DNA from: PALSA-278 sp963760285
GTDB lineage: Bacteria > Acidobacteriota > Terriglobia > Acidiferrales > UBA7541
Assembly (NCBI GenBank): GCA_963760285.1
Contig: CAVXCI010000001.1
Span: forward strand, 496,001 to 560,000
Length of the DNA: 64,000 nt
Reading direction: 5' to 3'
In this document: piece by piece, positions 16,882 through 26,403 of the stretch
Layout: every line of letters begins with the position of its first letter
How positions within the stretch are numbered: position 1 is the stretch's first letter
Translations under genes and position numbers: made by a program
Notes under the pieces: generated by a model
Seen by the model: only the letters and a program-made list of their open reading frames with translations
Told to the model about the DNA's origin: nothing
The model's database searches: none

Positions 16882-18741
16882 ATGATAATGCGACATTCCT
16901 TTGCATACCTGGCTATCGCCTGCCTGGTGTGTGCCTCTCCTCCACTCGCCGCCCTGGCGCAAACCCAAACTCCGCGCGAATACTCGGCTGATGGCAAGCC
17001 TGTGCATCCGAACTGGCCAAAAACGGCAGTCCGCGGGAAGCATGGCATGGTGGTCAGCGACGAAGCGCTGGCATCCGAGGCCGGCGTTGAAATTCTGAAA
17101 AAAGGCGGCAACGCAGTGGATGCCGCGGTGGCGGTCGGCTTCGTGCTGGCGGTAATTGAGCCTGAAGCGGGAAATATCGGCGGCGGTGGTCTCATGCTGG
17201 TGCGCATGGCGGATGGACGCGAGGCGTTCGTGGACTACCGCGAGACCGCCCCGGAACGAGCGGCCACGGAGATGTATATGCGCCCGGACGGCAGCGCCGA
17301 CCCCGCCGCATCTACCTCTGGTTATCGCTCAGTTGCAGTTCCAGGGACGGTGGCGGGGTTGGACCTGGCATTGCGGAAATACGGCTCAATGAAACTGCCT
17401 GAGGTGATGGCCCCGGCCATCCGCATGGCGCAGGATGGTTTCCCGGTCAGTCCCCGGCTGGCTGCGCTGTTCCGCGAGAACCGCAAAACGCTGGAGCGCT
17501 TCTCCGCCAGCAACAGGATATTTCTCCGGAACGGAAATCCTTACCAGGCAGGGGAGATTCTCCGCCAGCCGGAACTGGCGGAAACACTGCTCCGAATTCG
17601 CCGCAAGGGATCCGCGGGATTCTATTTGGGAAAAACGGCGCGGATGCTGGCGGACGATATGCGCCAGATGGGCGGGCTGATCACATTACAGGACCTGGCC
17701 AATTACCACCCGAAGGTGCGCGAGCCTTTGCACGCGTCCTACGATGCCAATGGCGGCCACTGGAAACTGATCACCAGTCCACCGCCGAGTTCCGGCGGAA
17801 TCGCAACCATCGAAGCGCTGAACATTTTGGAGCCGTTCGCGCTGCGCTCCTGGGACGATGCGGATTCCGTGCATTGGGTGGTGGAGGCATTGAGGCGCGC
17901 GTTCGCGGATCGGGCGGCGTTCCTGGGGGATTCGGATTTTGGCCCCATTCCTGTGCGCGGGCTGACCGATCCACGCTATGCAGCTGAACGGCGGGCGACC
18001 ATTGATCCCGTGCGGGCGTCTGATAGCGCATTGGTTGGGGCCGGAAATCCCACGCCTTTCGATGGAAGCGGAAATGCACCCAGCGCGGATGGCAAGAGCA
18101 CATCAATAATCCCGCTGACGCCGCAGGTTGCGGCGGCGGAAATGGAACGCGAAGCTATGCGCACCGGCCACACCACGCACTATTCCGTGGTGGATGCCCA
18201 GGGGAACGCAGTGGCCAACACATACACGATCAACGATGATTTTGGATCGGGAGTGGCCTGCTCAGCCGGATTTCTCCTGAATGACGAAATGGACGATTTC
18301 ACTTCACGTCCCGGCACGCCCAATATGTTCGGACTGATTCAGTCGGAAGCCAACGCCATCGCGCCGGGCAAGCGGCCGCTAAGCTCCATGATGCCCACCA
18401 TCCTCCTGCGCGATGGCCAACTGAGCTTCGTTACCGGCTCGCCCGGCGGCCCGCGCATCATATCCGCGGTTCTTTTGAGCCTGCTCAACTGGATGCGCCT
18501 GGGAATGGGTGCGCAGGAGTCAATTAACGCAGTGCGGTTCCATCACCAGTGGATGCCGGACGTTCTGCTGGTGGAACCGGACTTCCCGGCGCCGGAAGCC
18601 GAGGAACTCCAGAGACGTGGATACCACATCAAGCGCGGAGACTGGATTGGCGAAGTCGAAGCCATCGGGATTGATCCCAAGACGGGCGAGCGGCTGGGCG
18701 CTCCTGACGCACGGCGGGAAGGCATGGCCGCCGGCTATTGA
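16882..18741 (+). CDS. ggt: Gamma-glutamyltransferase, periplasmic
   Basis: A 619-residue Ntn-hydrolase precursor with a signal peptide (MRHSFAYLAIACLVCASPPL). It keeps the large-subunit hallmarks MVVSDEALASEAGVEILKKG, GNAVDAAVAVGFVLAVIEPE and NIGGGGLM. The self-cleavage site is the TTHYSVVD stretch, where the first Thr (about residue 431) becomes the small-subunit nucleophile. RPLSSMMPTILLRDG and TGSPGGPRI complete the active site. It hydrolyses or transfers the gamma-glutamyl group of glutathione and related peptides. The start at 16882 (or 16888) is chosen over an earlier in-frame codon because the promoter lies between them. Confidence 0.93.
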   Translation: MIMRHSFAYLAIACLVCASPPLAALAQTQTPREYSADGKPVHPNWPKTAVRGKHGMVVSDEALASEAGVEILKKGGNAVDAAVAVGFVLAVIEPEAGNIGGGGLMLVRMADGREAFVDYRETAPERAATEMYMRPDGSADPAASTSGYRSVAVPGTVAGLDLALRKYGSMKLPEVMAPAIRMAQDGFPVSPRLAALFRENRKTLERFSASNRIFLRNGNPYQAGEILRQPELAETLLRIRRKGSAGFYLGKTARMLADDMRQMGGLITLQDLANYHPKVREPLHASYDANGGHWKLITSPPPSSGGIATIEALNILEPFALRSWDDADSVHWVVEALRRAFADRAAFLGDSDFGPIPVRGLTDPRYAAERRATIDPVRASDSALVGAGNPTPFDGSGNAPSADGKSTSIIPLTPQVAAAEMEREAMRTGHTTHYSVVDAQGNAVANTYTINDDFGSGVACSAGFLLNDEMDDFTSRPGTPNMFGLIQSEANAIAPGKRPLSSMMPTILLRDGQLSFVTGSPGGPRIISAVLLSLLNWMRLGMGAQESINAVRFHHQWMPDVLLVEPDFPAPEAEELQRRGYHIKRGDWIGEVEAIGIDPKTGERLGAPDARREGMAAGY

Positions 18742-18918
18742 CGCCGGGCAGGCTTTGCAGTGACGATATAGGCTCACTGGTACCTTCAGAGGCCTGTGCG
18801 CCCGACCATCTGGTTTTGAACTGGCCTGTGCATGGCGGAATCAAACCCCTGGCATCCAGGAAGAGTGCGGCAAGACCGCACAACGCCTCGGGCCGTGCGG
18901 GGAACGGAGAGAGATACA

Positions 18919-20244
18919 GTGCCGGAAGAAACTCAAAAACATGCGCCGATAGCGAACATCGAGTCGGTGGGCCAGCACGAAGGGCAAGTTGTAACGATTC
19001 GCGGCTGGCTATATAACCTCCGCGAGGCGGGGAAACTGCTATTCCCCATTTTCCGTGACGGAACAGGCGTGATTCAGGGCGTGGTGTCGCTGAAAGAGAC
19101 TCCGGCTGCGTTTGAAGCTCTGCGAGGATTGACGCAGGAATCCAGCGTGGTTATCACGGGAATGGTGAAAGCCGAGCCGCGCGCCCCGGGGGGATACGAG
19201 TTGCAGGTGAAAGAGGCGGAGGTTTTGCAGCGCGTGTCCAAGGATAAGCCCTACCCCATCCAATTGAAGGAACACGGAGTGGATTTCCTTCTGGACCAGC
19301 GCCATCTATGGATCCGCACGCCCCGCCAGGCGGCCATTCTGCGCATCCGCGCGGCTGCGATTCATGCGGCGCGCAATTACATGGACGACCAGGGTTACAT
19401 CCTCACCGATGCTCCAATTTTCACACCGGCGGCATGCGAAGGAACCACCACTCTCTTCGGCGTGGATTACATTGACGACCAGAAGGCGTTTCTAACGCAG
19501 TCCGGGCAGCTTTATGTGGAGGCTACGGCTGCCGCTCTGGGAAAAGTCTACACCTTCGGTCCCACGTTCCGCGCGGAGAAATCGAAGACTCGCCGGCATT
19601 TGACGGAATTCTGGATGCTGGAGCCGGAAGCATCCTTCGCCCACCTGGAAGACATGATGGCGCTGGGAGAAGGACTGGTCAGCGCGATTGTGCAGGGGGT
19701 GCTGAAGACACGGCGGCGGGAGTTGGAAACTCTGGAGCGGGACGTCAGCAAGCTGGAAAAGATAGTGCCGCCATTCCCGCGCATCACGTATGACGAGGCC
19801 ATCGCCGCGCTCCAGAAGAGCGGAAATCCCGCGAAATGGGGCGACGATTTCGGCGGCGACGAAGAAACCATTGTTTCCCAGGGATTTGACCGGCCGGTGA
19901 TCATCCACCGCTATCCCGCGGCAATTAAGGCGTTCTACATGGCCACTGACGCCCAGCGGCCCGAGCTTTCGCTGAGTTTTGACATGATTGCTCCGGAAGG
20001 CTTCGGAGAGATCATCGGCGGCGGCGAGAGGCTGGCGGATTACGACAAGCTGCTGGAGCGTCTGCAGGCCAACAACCTGCCGCAGGAGTCATTCGAGTGG
20101 TACCTGGATTTGCGGCGCTATGGGAGCGTGCCTCACGCGGGGTTTGGTCTGGGGCTGGAACGCACTGTAGGCTGGATTTGCGGGACAGAACATATCCGGG
20201 AAGTGATCCCCTTCCCCCGGATGCTCTATCGCGTTTATCCTTAA
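18919..20244 (+). CDS. asnS: Asparaginyl-tRNA synthetase
   Basis: 441 residues. An N-terminal OB-fold (GQHEGQVVTIRGWLYNLREA, then FRDGTGVIQGVVSL) is followed by a class II catalytic core: motif 2 around FGPTFRAEKSKTRRHLTEFW with MLEPE, and motif 3 GFGLGLERTVGWICGTEHIR followed by PFPRMLYRVYP at the C-terminus. The AsnRS-like EFWMLEPE context and the absence of a GAD insertion argue against AspRS. It charges tRNA-Asn with asparagine. GTG at 18919 is preferred because GGAGAGAG precedes it and it gives the family's usual N-terminus; an ATG at 18832 would add 29 unusual residues. Confidence 0.9.
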   Translation: MPEETQKHAPIANIESVGQHEGQVVTIRGWLYNLREAGKLLFPIFRDGTGVIQGVVSLKETPAAFEALRGLTQESSVVITGMVKAEPRAPGGYELQVKEAEVLQRVSKDKPYPIQLKEHGVDFLLDQRHLWIRTPRQAAILRIRAAAIHAARNYMDDQGYILTDAPIFTPAACEGTTTLFGVDYIDDQKAFLTQSGQLYVEATAAALGKVYTFGPTFRAEKSKTRRHLTEFWMLEPEASFAHLEDMMALGEGLVSAIVQGVLKTRRRELETLERDVSKLEKIVPPFPRITYDEAIAALQKSGNPAKWGDDFGGDEETIVSQGFDRPVIIHRYPAAIKAFYMATDAQRPELSLSFDMIAPEGFGEIIGGGERLADYDKLLERLQANNLPQESFEWYLDLRRYGSVPHAGFGLGLERTVGWICGTEHIREVIPFPRMLYRVYP

Positions 20245-20258
20245 GGGACCGGTATTCC

Positions 20259-20278
20259 CCGCGGTAACGTCACCGCGG
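20259..20278. other. Hairpin between asnS and arginase genes
   Basis: CCGCGGT (20259-20265) and ACCGCGG (20272-20278) form a perfect 7-bp stem with a 6-base loop in the 54-bp gap. There is no following T-tract, so a Rho-independent terminator is not convincing; attenuation or mRNA protection is possible. Confidence 0.35.
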
Positions 20279-20298
20279 AGACGAGGGGACAGACTGCC

Positions 20299-21210
20299 AT
20301 GCCTCAGAAAATTCGCATTATCGGTGTGCCCATGGACCTGGGAGCCAGCCGCCGCGGCGTGGATATGGGTCCTTCGGCATTGCGCGTGGCGGGCCTGCAA
20401 GCCCGGTTGAAACACCTGGGCCACCAGGTGGAAGACATTGGCAACATCATCGTCAAGCAGCCAGAAGAGATGCACTACGGCGAAAAAAATGCGAAATATC
20501 TAGCCGAAATTCTGGAAACCTGCACCGGGCTGGGAGAAATCACACAGCGGTCGTTGGATGAAGGGTTGTTGCCGCTGGTGCTGGGTGGGGACCACTCGAT
20601 CGCCATCGGGTCGGTGGCTGGCGTAGCGGCCCACTTTCATGCCAAGAACCAGCGCCTGGGCTACATCTGGCTGGATGCCCATGGAGACATGAACACGCCG
20701 GAGTCGTCGCCTTCCGGGAACGTTCACGGGATGCCGCTGGCATCAGTGATGGGATATGGGCCGCCGGAGATGACCGAACTACTGGGATTTAAGCCGAAAG
20801 TGGAGCCACGAAATGTGGCATTGGTTGGTATTCGGGAATTGGACGCCAAAGAACGCCGGCTGGTGAAGGAATCCGGCGTGCATGTATTTACGATGCGCGA
20901 CATTGACGAGCGGGGAATGCGCGACGTGATGGCCGAGGCGTTGCGGTTCGCCATGGACGATACCGCGGGAGTGGCCGTCAGCCTGGATATGGATTTTGTT
21001 GACCCCAGCGACGCGCCGGGCGTCGGCACGCCGGTCCGCGGCGGCGTCACCTATCGCGAGGCGCATCTGGCGATGGAGTTAATCGCCGACAGCCGGGCGA
21101 TGGTCTCGCTGGAGTTGGTGGAAATCAATCCAGTGATTGACTTGCACAACAAGACCGCCACGCTGGGCGTGGAACTGGTGCTTTCCGGCCTGGGGAAGAA
21201 GATCCTGTAG
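20299..21210 (+). CDS. rocF: Arginase
   Basis: 303 residues, ureohydrolase family. The binuclear Mn ligands are all present: GGDHS (His99), DAHGD (Asp126, His128, Asp130) and SLDMDFVDP (Asp230, Asp232). SGNVHGMPLA and the VRGGVTYREAHLAMELI segment are arginase-type. It splits arginine to ornithine and urea in the cytoplasm, feeding nitrogen release and, through ornithine, proline and glutamate metabolism; a proline dehydrogenase gene lies at 35-36 kb. It lies downstream of asnS in the same direction. Confidence 0.92.
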   Translation: MPQKIRIIGVPMDLGASRRGVDMGPSALRVAGLQARLKHLGHQVEDIGNIIVKQPEEMHYGEKNAKYLAEILETCTGLGEITQRSLDEGLLPLVLGGDHSIAIGSVAGVAAHFHAKNQRLGYIWLDAHGDMNTPESSPSGNVHGMPLASVMGYGPPEMTELLGFKPKVEPRNVALVGIRELDAKERRLVKESGVHVFTMRDIDERGMRDVMAEALRFAMDDTAGVAVSLDMDFVDPSDAPGVGTPVRGGVTYREAHLAMELIADSRAMVSLELVEINPVIDLHNKTATLGVELVLSGLGKKIL

Positions 21211-21280
21211 ATGGTTGCATAAGGGTTCGATACAGATTGCCTAAACATTCACACTTCAGTTTTCCGCGGGCGTTCAGAAC

Positions 21281-22411
21281 ATGAAAAAGAAGAAATTGTG
21301 CGTGGGAGTGCTCTTCGGCGGCCGTTCGGGCGAGCATGAGGTTTCGCTGGCGTCCGCGGCGAGCGTGTTGCGCTCTCTGGACCCCGATAAATACGAAGCA
21401 GTGCCCATCGGAATCACCAAGGATGGACGCTGGCTGGCCGGCAGCACGGCACAGCAGATGCTTCCCGAAATCTTCATCAGGGGCCAGCGCGTGGTGTTGC
21501 CGCCGGACCCCAGCGCGGGGGCGCTTATGCGGTTGGATACGGAAAGCGGCGCGGGTGGCATTCGCGTGGATGTGGTGTTTCCGGTGCTGCATGGCACGTT
21601 CGGCGAGGACGGCACCGTGCAGGGATTGCTGGAGCTGGCGGGCTTGCCTTACGTCGGCGCGGGCGTGCTGGCCTCCGCCGTGGGAATGGACAAGGACGTT
21701 CAGAAACGACTATTCAAGGAAGAAGGGCTGCCGGTTGTGCCTTACGTTGCCGTGCGGCGCTCGGATTGGGAGAAAGACCCCGTGCGGGTGACGCACGAAA
21801 TTCATGGAAAACTCCGCCTCCCGCTTTTTGTGAAGCCGGCAACGCTCGGCTCGTCGGTGGGCATGACGCGCGTAAAGGATGCCGCGGCGCTGCAAGAAGC
21901 CATGAACCTGGCCGCGGAATACGGACAAAAAATCGTGGTGGAAAAGGCCGTGGACGCGCGAGAGATTGAAGTCTCCGTGCTGGGCAATGACAATCCACAG
22001 GCGTCCGTCCCCGGAGAAATTGTCCCGCACCGAGAATTCTACGATTACACCGCCAAGTACCTGGAGGAAGGAACGCGCTACCTGATTCCCGCTCCGCTGA
22101 AACACGGGCAGGTGGCGCGGTTTCAGGATTACGCGGTGCGCGCGTTCCGCTCGATTGATGGCGCGGGAATGGCGCGTGTGGATTTCTTTCTGGAACGAAA
22201 AACCAATCGAATCTTCATCAATGAATTAAACACCATTCCGGGGTTCACCTCCATCAGTCAATATCCAAAACTGTGGCAAGCCAGCGGACTGCCGTATGCA
22301 AAGCTGCTGGACCGCCTGATTGATCTGGCCCTGGAAGCGCATCGCGAAAAGGCGCGAACAAAATACGCCATCGAGTTGCCGTCCGGGCCGTCTGGCGCGC
22401 TGGGATCCTGA
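21281..22411 (+). CDS. ddl: D-alanine--D-alanine ligase
   Basis: 376 residues, ATP-grasp enzyme making D-Ala-D-Ala for peptidoglycan. It has the N-terminal VGVLFGGRSGEHEVSLASAA, the LHGTFGEDGTVQGLLELAG segment, LPLFVKPATLGSSVGMTRVK (nucleotide grasp), EIEVSVLGN and the metal-binding FINELNTIPGFTSISQYPKL. Length and motifs match the long Ddl form. The preceding 70-bp gap holds no clear terminator, so read-through from the arginase gene is possible. Confidence 0.93.
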   Translation: MKKKKLCVGVLFGGRSGEHEVSLASAASVLRSLDPDKYEAVPIGITKDGRWLAGSTAQQMLPEIFIRGQRVVLPPDPSAGALMRLDTESGAGGIRVDVVFPVLHGTFGEDGTVQGLLELAGLPYVGAGVLASAVGMDKDVQKRLFKEEGLPVVPYVAVRRSDWEKDPVRVTHEIHGKLRLPLFVKPATLGSSVGMTRVKDAAALQEAMNLAAEYGQKIVVEKAVDAREIEVSVLGNDNPQASVPGEIVPHREFYDYTAKYLEEGTRYLIPAPLKHGQVARFQDYAVRAFRSIDGAGMARVDFFLERKTNRIFINELNTIPGFTSISQYPKLWQASGLPYAKLLDRLIDLALEAHREKARTKYAIELPSGPSGALGS

Positions 22412-22431
22412 GTCGCTCTCCACCCCTTCAC

Positions 22432-22472
22432 TTGCTTTTGGGCTGCATAGGAATTAAACTAACCAGTTAGTT
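22432..22472 (+). promoter_or_regulatory. Promoter and operator of the TetR-efflux operon
   Basis: TTGCTT (22432-22437), 17 bp, TAAACT (22455-22460) form a likely promoter. The inverted repeat AACTAAC (22457-22463), two bases, GTTAGTT (22466-22472) covers the -10 and start site, ten bases before the ATG. Perfect 7-bp arms in this place are the classic pattern of TetR autorepression. Confidence 0.7.
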
Positions 22473-22481
22473 GAACTGAAC

Positions 22482-23120
22482 ATGAAGGCGCACAAGAAGA
22501 ACCTGGAACATCCGGAAACGGCGGAGCGGATCCTGGCGGCCGCCGAGAGCATATTCGCGGAGCGCGGCCTGGCCGGGGCGCGGACAGACGCTATCGCCGC
22601 CGCGGCTCACGCCAATAAGGCCCTGCTCTACTACTACTTCGGCAGCAAACAGAAATTGCACCGCGCGGTTCTGGAACATCTTCTTCGCCAGGTTCAGGAA
22701 ACGGTCCGTGTGGCGGTGCCGGCAACCGGATCTCCCCAGGAGCGCCTGTTGGCCTTCGCCGGAGCGTATTTTGATTTCCTCGGCCAGCACCCCAACTATC
22801 CGCGGCTGATCCAACTAGCGTGGCTGCATGACGGCAGTCTGGTTGACTGGGTGGCGAAAACCTACTTTCGCCCATTTCTTGGCTGGATTTGCAAAACCAT
22901 TGAGGAAGGAATTTCGCGTGGAGAGTTCCGCCGCGTGGATCCCATGCAGATGGCGTTCACGATAATTTCCTTGACGGGTTCTTATTTCGCCACGGCGCCA
23001 TTGATGAGCCGCGTGGTCCAAAAGGACGTTCTGAAACCGGAGGCGGTAGCCAGGCGCCGGAAAGCGATGCTTGATTTTCTGGAGCACGGCCTCTTTTGCG
23101 AAAGAGCGAGGGCTAGATGA
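22482..23120 (+). CDS. TetR-family transcriptional repressor
   Basis: 212 residues. The N-terminal helix-turn-helix is typical (ETAERILAAAESIFAERGLA, then GARTDAIAAAAHANKALLYY with YFGSKQKLHRAVLEHLL). The C-terminal ligand domain is variable. It overlaps the next gene by 4 nt (ATGA) and heads an operon of an HlyD adaptor, an ABC ATPase, an ABC-2 permease and a small membrane-anchored protein. It probably represses that efflux operon and senses its substrate. The palindrome at 22457-22472 is its likely site. Confidence 0.9.
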   Translation: MKAHKKNLEHPETAERILAAAESIFAERGLAGARTDAIAAAAHANKALLYYYFGSKQKLHRAVLEHLLRQVQETVRVAVPATGSPQERLLAFAGAYFDFLGQHPNYPRLIQLAWLHDGSLVDWVAKTYFRPFLGWICKTIEEGISRGEFRRVDPMQMAFTIISLTGSYFATAPLMSRVVQKDVLKPEAVARRRKAMLDFLEHGLFCERARAR

Positions 23121-24208
23121 AGGGCAAGAAATTCTTCTCCATTCTGGGCGCGGCATTCCTTGTGGCACTGATTATTTATCTGCTGACTACTCCCAAAGGA
23201 AACGACATCCAGTTGATCGGCATCGTGGACGGCAACGAGGTGATCGTCAGCCCGCAAATCACCGGTCGCATCGTGAAACTGACCGTGGACGAAGGCTCGG
23301 AGGTGAAGAAGGGCCAGTTAATTGCAGAGATGGACCGCGCGGAACTGGAAGCGGAGGTGGCCTCCGATGAAGCCAACATCCAGAGCCTGGTGGCGCGAGT
23401 GGAGGAGCAGAAACACAATCTCACCTGGATGGATGGCCAAACACTGTCCTCCGTGGCGCAGTCGCAGGCTGGATTGACATCGGCGCAGGCACAGCTCGAT
23501 GAAGCGCGGGCCGATTTGCGCCGCGACGATTTGAACACGGGACGGACCGTGCGTCTCTTTGGCGCGGGGGTGGTTTCTGTCCAGGACCGCGACACGGCAG
23601 TGGCGACGCTGGATGCATCACGCGCGCACGTGAAATCCCTGGAAGACCAGGTGAAGGCGCAGCGAGCCAATGTGGGCGTAAACCAGGCAAACCGGCGCCA
23701 GGTGGACATTTCCCGAAGCGAGGTCACTTCGCTGGAAGCCCAGGTGGAGCAAGCACGGGCCACAAAAGCGGAAGCGGAAACGCGACTGGGTTATACGGAA
23801 GTTCTCGCGCCAATTGATGGAATCGTTTCTGTTCGCGTCGCGAAACAGGGCGAAGTCGTGTCCGAGGGATCGCCGATCGTCGTCGTGGTGGATATGGATC
23901 ACCTGTGGGTGCAAGCCGATGTGGAAGAAAGCTACATCGACAGCATCAATTTTGGACAGCATCTGAAAGTGCGATTGCCTTCGGGGGAAATGCTGGATGG
24001 AACGGTATATTTCAAAGGCGTGGAAAGCGATTTTGCGACGCAACGAGACGTCAGCCGGACCAAGCGCGACATCAAGACTTTTGCCATCAAAGTAGCCATC
24101 CCGAATCCGCAGCGAACGCTTTTTACAGGGATGACGGCTACGGTTTTACTGCCCACACCGCATGCGCGGGGAAAATGGTTCTCGTGGCCGTGGCGGAAGG
24201 AATCGTGA
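23117..24208 (+). CDS. HlyD/EmrA-type periplasmic adaptor (membrane fusion protein)
   Basis: 363 residues. An N-terminal membrane anchor (FFSILGAAFLVALIIYLL) is followed by the lipoyl-like half-motif GRIVKLTVDEGSEVKKGQLI, a long coiled-coil hairpin (about residues 70-205, rich in E, A, Q and R), the second half GIVSVRVAKQGEVVSEGSPI and a beta-barrel domain. It links the inner-membrane ABC transporter to an outer-membrane channel; no TolC gene is adjacent. The start overlaps the tetR stop. Confidence 0.9.
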   Translation: MKGKKFFSILGAAFLVALIIYLLTTPKGNDIQLIGIVDGNEVIVSPQITGRIVKLTVDEGSEVKKGQLIAEMDRAELEAEVASDEANIQSLVARVEEQKHNLTWMDGQTLSSVAQSQAGLTSAQAQLDEARADLRRDDLNTGRTVRLFGAGVVSVQDRDTAVATLDASRAHVKSLEDQVKAQRANVGVNQANRRQVDISRSEVTSLEAQVEQARATKAEAETRLGYTEVLAPIDGIVSVRVAKQGEVVSEGSPIVVVVDMDHLWVQADVEESYIDSINFGQHLKVRLPSGEMLDGTVYFKGVESDFATQRDVSRTKRDIKTFAIKVAIPNPQRTLFTGMTATVLLPTPHARGKWFSWPWRKES

Positions 24209-24237
24209 GTTCATTGGCCGGCGGAGAAACGAAGGCC

Positions 24238-25227
24238 ATGCCGAAGCATGCCATCGAGGTGGACCATCTCACCAAGCGTTTCGGCGATCTCGTGGCCGTG
24301 AACGAAGTGAGTTTCACCGTGGAGCCGGGAGAAATTTTCGGACTTCTCGGACCAAATGGCGCGGGAAAAACCACGCTGATCCGCATGCTGACAACACTCA
24401 CGCCAGTGACTTCGGGGGCAGGCCGCGTGGCGGGATTCAACGTCACCACGCAACAGGAAAGCGTGCGAAATTCAATCGGCGTGATTCCACAGGGATTCAC
24501 GTCAGATCCGGAGCTAACCGCGGAGGAGAACATTATTCTCCACGCGAAGCTCTATGGAGTGCCCTCAGCCGACCGGCGCAGGCTGACGGAGGAATTGCTG
24601 GCATCCGTTGACCTCATAAATTTTCGGAAGGCGCTGGTGGGTTCATTTTCCGGAGGCATGCGGCGACGACTGGAATTCGCGCGCGGTCTGGTGCATTCGC
24701 CAAAAATCATGTTCTTGGATGAACCAACAACGGGACTGGATCCGGTCTCGCGCGTGAACGTGTGGGAGATGATCCGCACACTAAAGGAGAAATCCGGCCT
24801 CACGATTCTGCTTACCACACACTACATGGAAGAGGCCGATCAACTGTGCAACCGGATCGCCATTGTGGATCACGGACGGCTGGTGGCGCTGGATACACCA
24901 TCGAGGCTGAAGGACAGCGTTCCGGGGAAAAATATGGTGGAAACTGAGCTGGAAAATACTCCCGCGGATTTCCTGGCGGAGATTGAAGGACTGGATCGCG
25001 TGGCCAGCGTAAAAAAAACCGAGGACGTCGTGCGGATCGCCTCGGATGACGGGCCCTCCACTGTCGCGGCCTTGATGGATTGGGCGCGCACCAACCATGT
25101 GACAGTGAAGCGCGTGAGCGTACAGGGAACAACGCTGGACGACGTCTTTCTGTACTACACCGGCACTGGCTTGCGAGATGAAGCGGCAGGAGGGCGCGGC
25201 CTTGATATCAGCCACCTTTACCGGTAA
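24238..25227 (+). CDS. ABC transporter ATPase, drug-export (DrrA/CcmA-like) type
   Basis: 329 residues. Walker A is GLLGPNGAGKTT, the signature is GSFSGGMRRRLEFARGL, Walker B is KIMFLDEPTTGLDP, and the H-loop follows in TILLTTHYMEEADQL. The C-terminal ~90 residues (NMVETELENTPADFLAEIEG onward) are the DrrA-type extension. The ATG at 24238 has GGAGA ahead of it; a GTG at 24205 overlapping the hlyD stop (GTGA) is an alternative that adds 11 residues. It powers the ABC-2 permease encoded next. Confidence 0.92.
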   Translation: MPKHAIEVDHLTKRFGDLVAVNEVSFTVEPGEIFGLLGPNGAGKTTLIRMLTTLTPVTSGAGRVAGFNVTTQQESVRNSIGVIPQGFTSDPELTAEENIILHAKLYGVPSADRRRLTEELLASVDLINFRKALVGSFSGGMRRRLEFARGLVHSPKIMFLDEPTTGLDPVSRVNVWEMIRTLKEKSGLTILLTTHYMEEADQLCNRIAIVDHGRLVALDTPSRLKDSVPGKNMVETELENTPADFLAEIEGLDRVASVKKTEDVVRIASDDGPSTVAALMDWARTNHVTVKRVSVQGTTLDDVFLYYTGTGLRDEAAGGRGLDISHLYR

Positions 25228-25272
25228 GGAAACTGCCCGGCAGAGGGGCACGCCGGGTCTGGAGTCGCGACG

Positions 25273-26391
25273 ATGAAATTCTACCGGATACGCGCGCTGA
25301 TTGAGCGCGACCTTCGAAAATTCTTCCGCAGCCCGGCGCTGATGATGAGCTCCATGGTTTTTCCCTTGATGCAGCTCATCGTGCTGGGCTACGCCTTCGG
25401 GGGCAAGGTGACGGGCGCGAAGGTGGCGTTTGTGGACATGGACCACTCCGTGGAATCGCGAAAAGTGAAGGAGATGTTGGGAGGAATCAAGGCGGGTCCA
25501 AAGACCTTTTACACCGTGGATTACAAATCACCCACCGAGGCGACGGATGACCTGCGCGCCGGATTTGTCCGCGGCGTGATCCAGATTCCCCACGATTTTT
25601 CGCGCCGCGTTTATCAGCATGACCGTCCGCGCATCGCTTTCGCGGAAGACAATACCGACCAATTCATGGCCAGTTCCCTGCTGGAACGCATTCAGCAGGT
25701 TGTGGACGAATTAAACGCGCCGGACGTGGCCGCGCGCCTTCCCGGCAGCGTGGACCTGAATGTCGTCGAAGTCTATCCCTACATCGAATACATCAAATAT
25801 TTGCTGGCGGGTTCCGTGGCCATGTCCATTTTCATTGTGGCGATGATCGGTGGCGGAATCACGTTCATTGACGACAAAGCGCGCGGCCTGCACGAAGGCT
25901 ACCTGGTAACGCCGGTGTCAAAATCCGAACTGGTGGGCGGACTCGTGGGGGCAGGGGCACTGAAGGGCATTATGGCGGGCATGGTGCTGACGATTATCGG
26001 AGGACTCATCGCCGGAATTCCGCGACTGTGGGACCCCCTGCGCCTGTTTTACCTGATTATTGTGGTAGCAGCGGCGTCGCTGGCGATGATCAGCTTCATG
26101 TTTCTGGTCATGGTCCGGGTAAGCGACCCGCTGGTGCCGCGCGCATTGTTTGGAGTCTTGAACACTCTGCTGTTTTTTCCGTCGGGCGCGGTTTATCCGA
26201 TTGAAGGATTTCCCTGGTGGCTGAAATGGATTTCCGTGGTGGATCCGTTCACCTACACCGTTCACGCCCTGCACAATCTCACGCTGAAGAACGCCGGCCT
26301 GGAAGGAATTTATAGGGACGTCGCCATTCTGCTGGGTTTCTCGGGGATAATGATAGGGGGATGTATCGCACTCTTTAAGCGCCAAATTTGA
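25273..26391 (+). CDS. ABC-2 type export permease
   Basis: 372 residues. One N-terminal membrane segment (LMMSSMVFPLMQLIVLGYAF) is followed by a large periplasmic domain (about residues 45-170, including DMDHSVESRKVKEMLGG) and a five-helix C-terminal membrane block ending in LLGFSGIMIGGCIALFKRQI. This is the YhhJ/YbhR-like topology used with an HlyD adaptor. Substrate unknown; the TetR neighbour suggests a toxic or hydrophobic compound. Confidence 0.9.
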   Translation: MKFYRIRALIERDLRKFFRSPALMMSSMVFPLMQLIVLGYAFGGKVTGAKVAFVDMDHSVESRKVKEMLGGIKAGPKTFYTVDYKSPTEATDDLRAGFVRGVIQIPHDFSRRVYQHDRPRIAFAEDNTDQFMASSLLERIQQVVDELNAPDVAARLPGSVDLNVVEVYPYIEYIKYLLAGSVAMSIFIVAMIGGGITFIDDKARGLHEGYLVTPVSKSELVGGLVGAGALKGIMAGMVLTIIGGLIAGIPRLWDPLRLFYLIIVVAAASLAMISFMFLVMVRVSDPLVPRALFGVLNTLLFFPSGAVYPIEGFPWWLKWISVVDPFTYTVHALHNLTLKNAGLEGIYRDVAILLGFSGIMIGGCIALFKRQI

Positions 26392-26403
26392 AGGAGCCTG
26401 CCC

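Noticed and set aside
18742..18918. Possible tRNA or T-box leader before asnS
   Set aside because: No cloverleaf arms, no TTCGAATC loop and no T-box core could be matched.
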